Positions 63,436-64,000 of a stretch of 64,000 nucleotides of DNA are shown here, piece after piece. The notes beneath the pieces were generated by a model. The model saw only the letters and a program-made list of their open reading frames with translations, made no database searches and was not told the origin of the DNA. This DNA is from Strongylocentrotus droebachiensis (Eukaryota; Echinodermata; Echinoidea; Camarodonta; Strongylocentrotidae), in the NCBI GenBank assembly GCA_035222895.1, contig JAVYIG010006572.1:51554-115553 (forward strand). Reading direction: 5' to 3'. A program made the position numbers and the translations under genes. Each line of letters starts with the position of its first letter. Position 1 is the stretch's first letter.

Positions 63436-64000
63436 CACGTAATAAGTGACCTCAAAGACTTTTCTTTACATGAGTCATTTCTTGTAACAAGTGACCTCAA
63501 AGACTGTACATTTTGTCATTTTTTTCTTTATAACAAGTGACATTAAAGACTGTACATTAGTCATTTTTGGTAACAAGTGGCCTCAAGGACTGTACATTAG
63601 CCATTTTTCGTAACAAGTGACCTCGAGGACTAAACACTAGTCCTTGTTTTATAACAAGTGACCTCAAGGACTGTACATTAGTCCTTGTTTTATAAAAAGT
63701 GACCTCAAAGACTGTACATTAGTCCTTTTTTTTGTTATAACAAGTGACCTCGAGGACTGTACATTAGTCCTTGTTTTATAAAAGTGACCTCAAAGACTGT
63801 ACATTAGTCCTTGTTTTATAACAAGTGACCCTCAAGGACTGTACATTAGTGTTGTTTTTAATAAACAAGTGACCTCAAAGACTGTACGTTAGTCATTTTT
63901 TCGTAACAAGTGACCTCAAAAGACTTGTACATTAGTCATATTTATAACAAGTGACCCCAAGGACTGTACATTAGTCCTTGTTTTATAAAAAGTGACCTCA
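63436..64000 (+). repeat. 40-bp tandem repeat running off the window
   Basis: Units of TAACAAGTGACCTCAAGGAC followed by TGTACATTAGTCCTTGTTTT recur about every 40 bp (63571, 63611, 63651, 63691 ...), at least 13 copies. AAGGACT and AGTCCTT flank 7 nt, so each unit can fold into a small hairpin. Confidence 0.9.

Overview
The window is nuclear DNA of a deuterostome invertebrate, most likely an echinoderm and probably a sea urchin. The reasons are: AT-rich introns with clean GT-AG splice sites; one 43-residue EGF module per exon; an ankyrin-ZU5-UPA-Death gene of the type expanded in sea urchins; a CYP2-like P450; a DIRS-type retrotransposon; and many short non-autonomous DNA transposons. No bacterial or viral gene organisation is present. 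The species call rests on remembered family features, not on a database search.

Layout. Bases 1-6256 are a DIRS-like retrotransposon with three long open ORFs (gag; RT-RNase H-methyltransferase-like; tyrosine recombinase) and an inverted-repeat right end. It lies about 60 bp upstream of an EGF exon, so it sits in an intron of the next gene. Bases 6318-17715 hold twelve EGF exons plus a short terminal exon of a MEGF-like gene; its introns carry decayed partial copies of neighbouring exons. Bases 17716-21593 have no gene I can support. Bases 21594-36756 are a tandem triplication. Each unit carries an intronless type I membrane protein gene with Ig-like features. Copies 1 and 2 share a TGA that cuts the protein just after the membrane segment. 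Copy 3 keeps a tail of about 283 residues with tyrosine motifs. A 175-bp satellite upstream of the genes expands from 1 to 3 to 7 copies across the units. Bases 39748-41997 (minus strand) are the C-terminal exons of a P450. From about 43956 to the right edge runs an ankyrin-ZU5-UPA-Death-Death-Death-Death-ZU5 gene. Its 5' half is intact apart from a 1.6-kb Harbinger-like element inserted in a coding exon. Its 3' half has many frameshifts, so this copy is probably a pseudogene. A 40-bp tandem repeat closes the window.

The genes do not form one pathway. The common theme is recognition or signalling proteins (EGF-repeat receptor or matrix protein, Ig-like receptors, death-fold adaptor) in a repeat-rich region where tandem duplication and transposon insertion are remodelling exons. 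The two strongest leads are the Ig-like triplet with lost tails and the transposon end that appears to supply a replacement splice donor.
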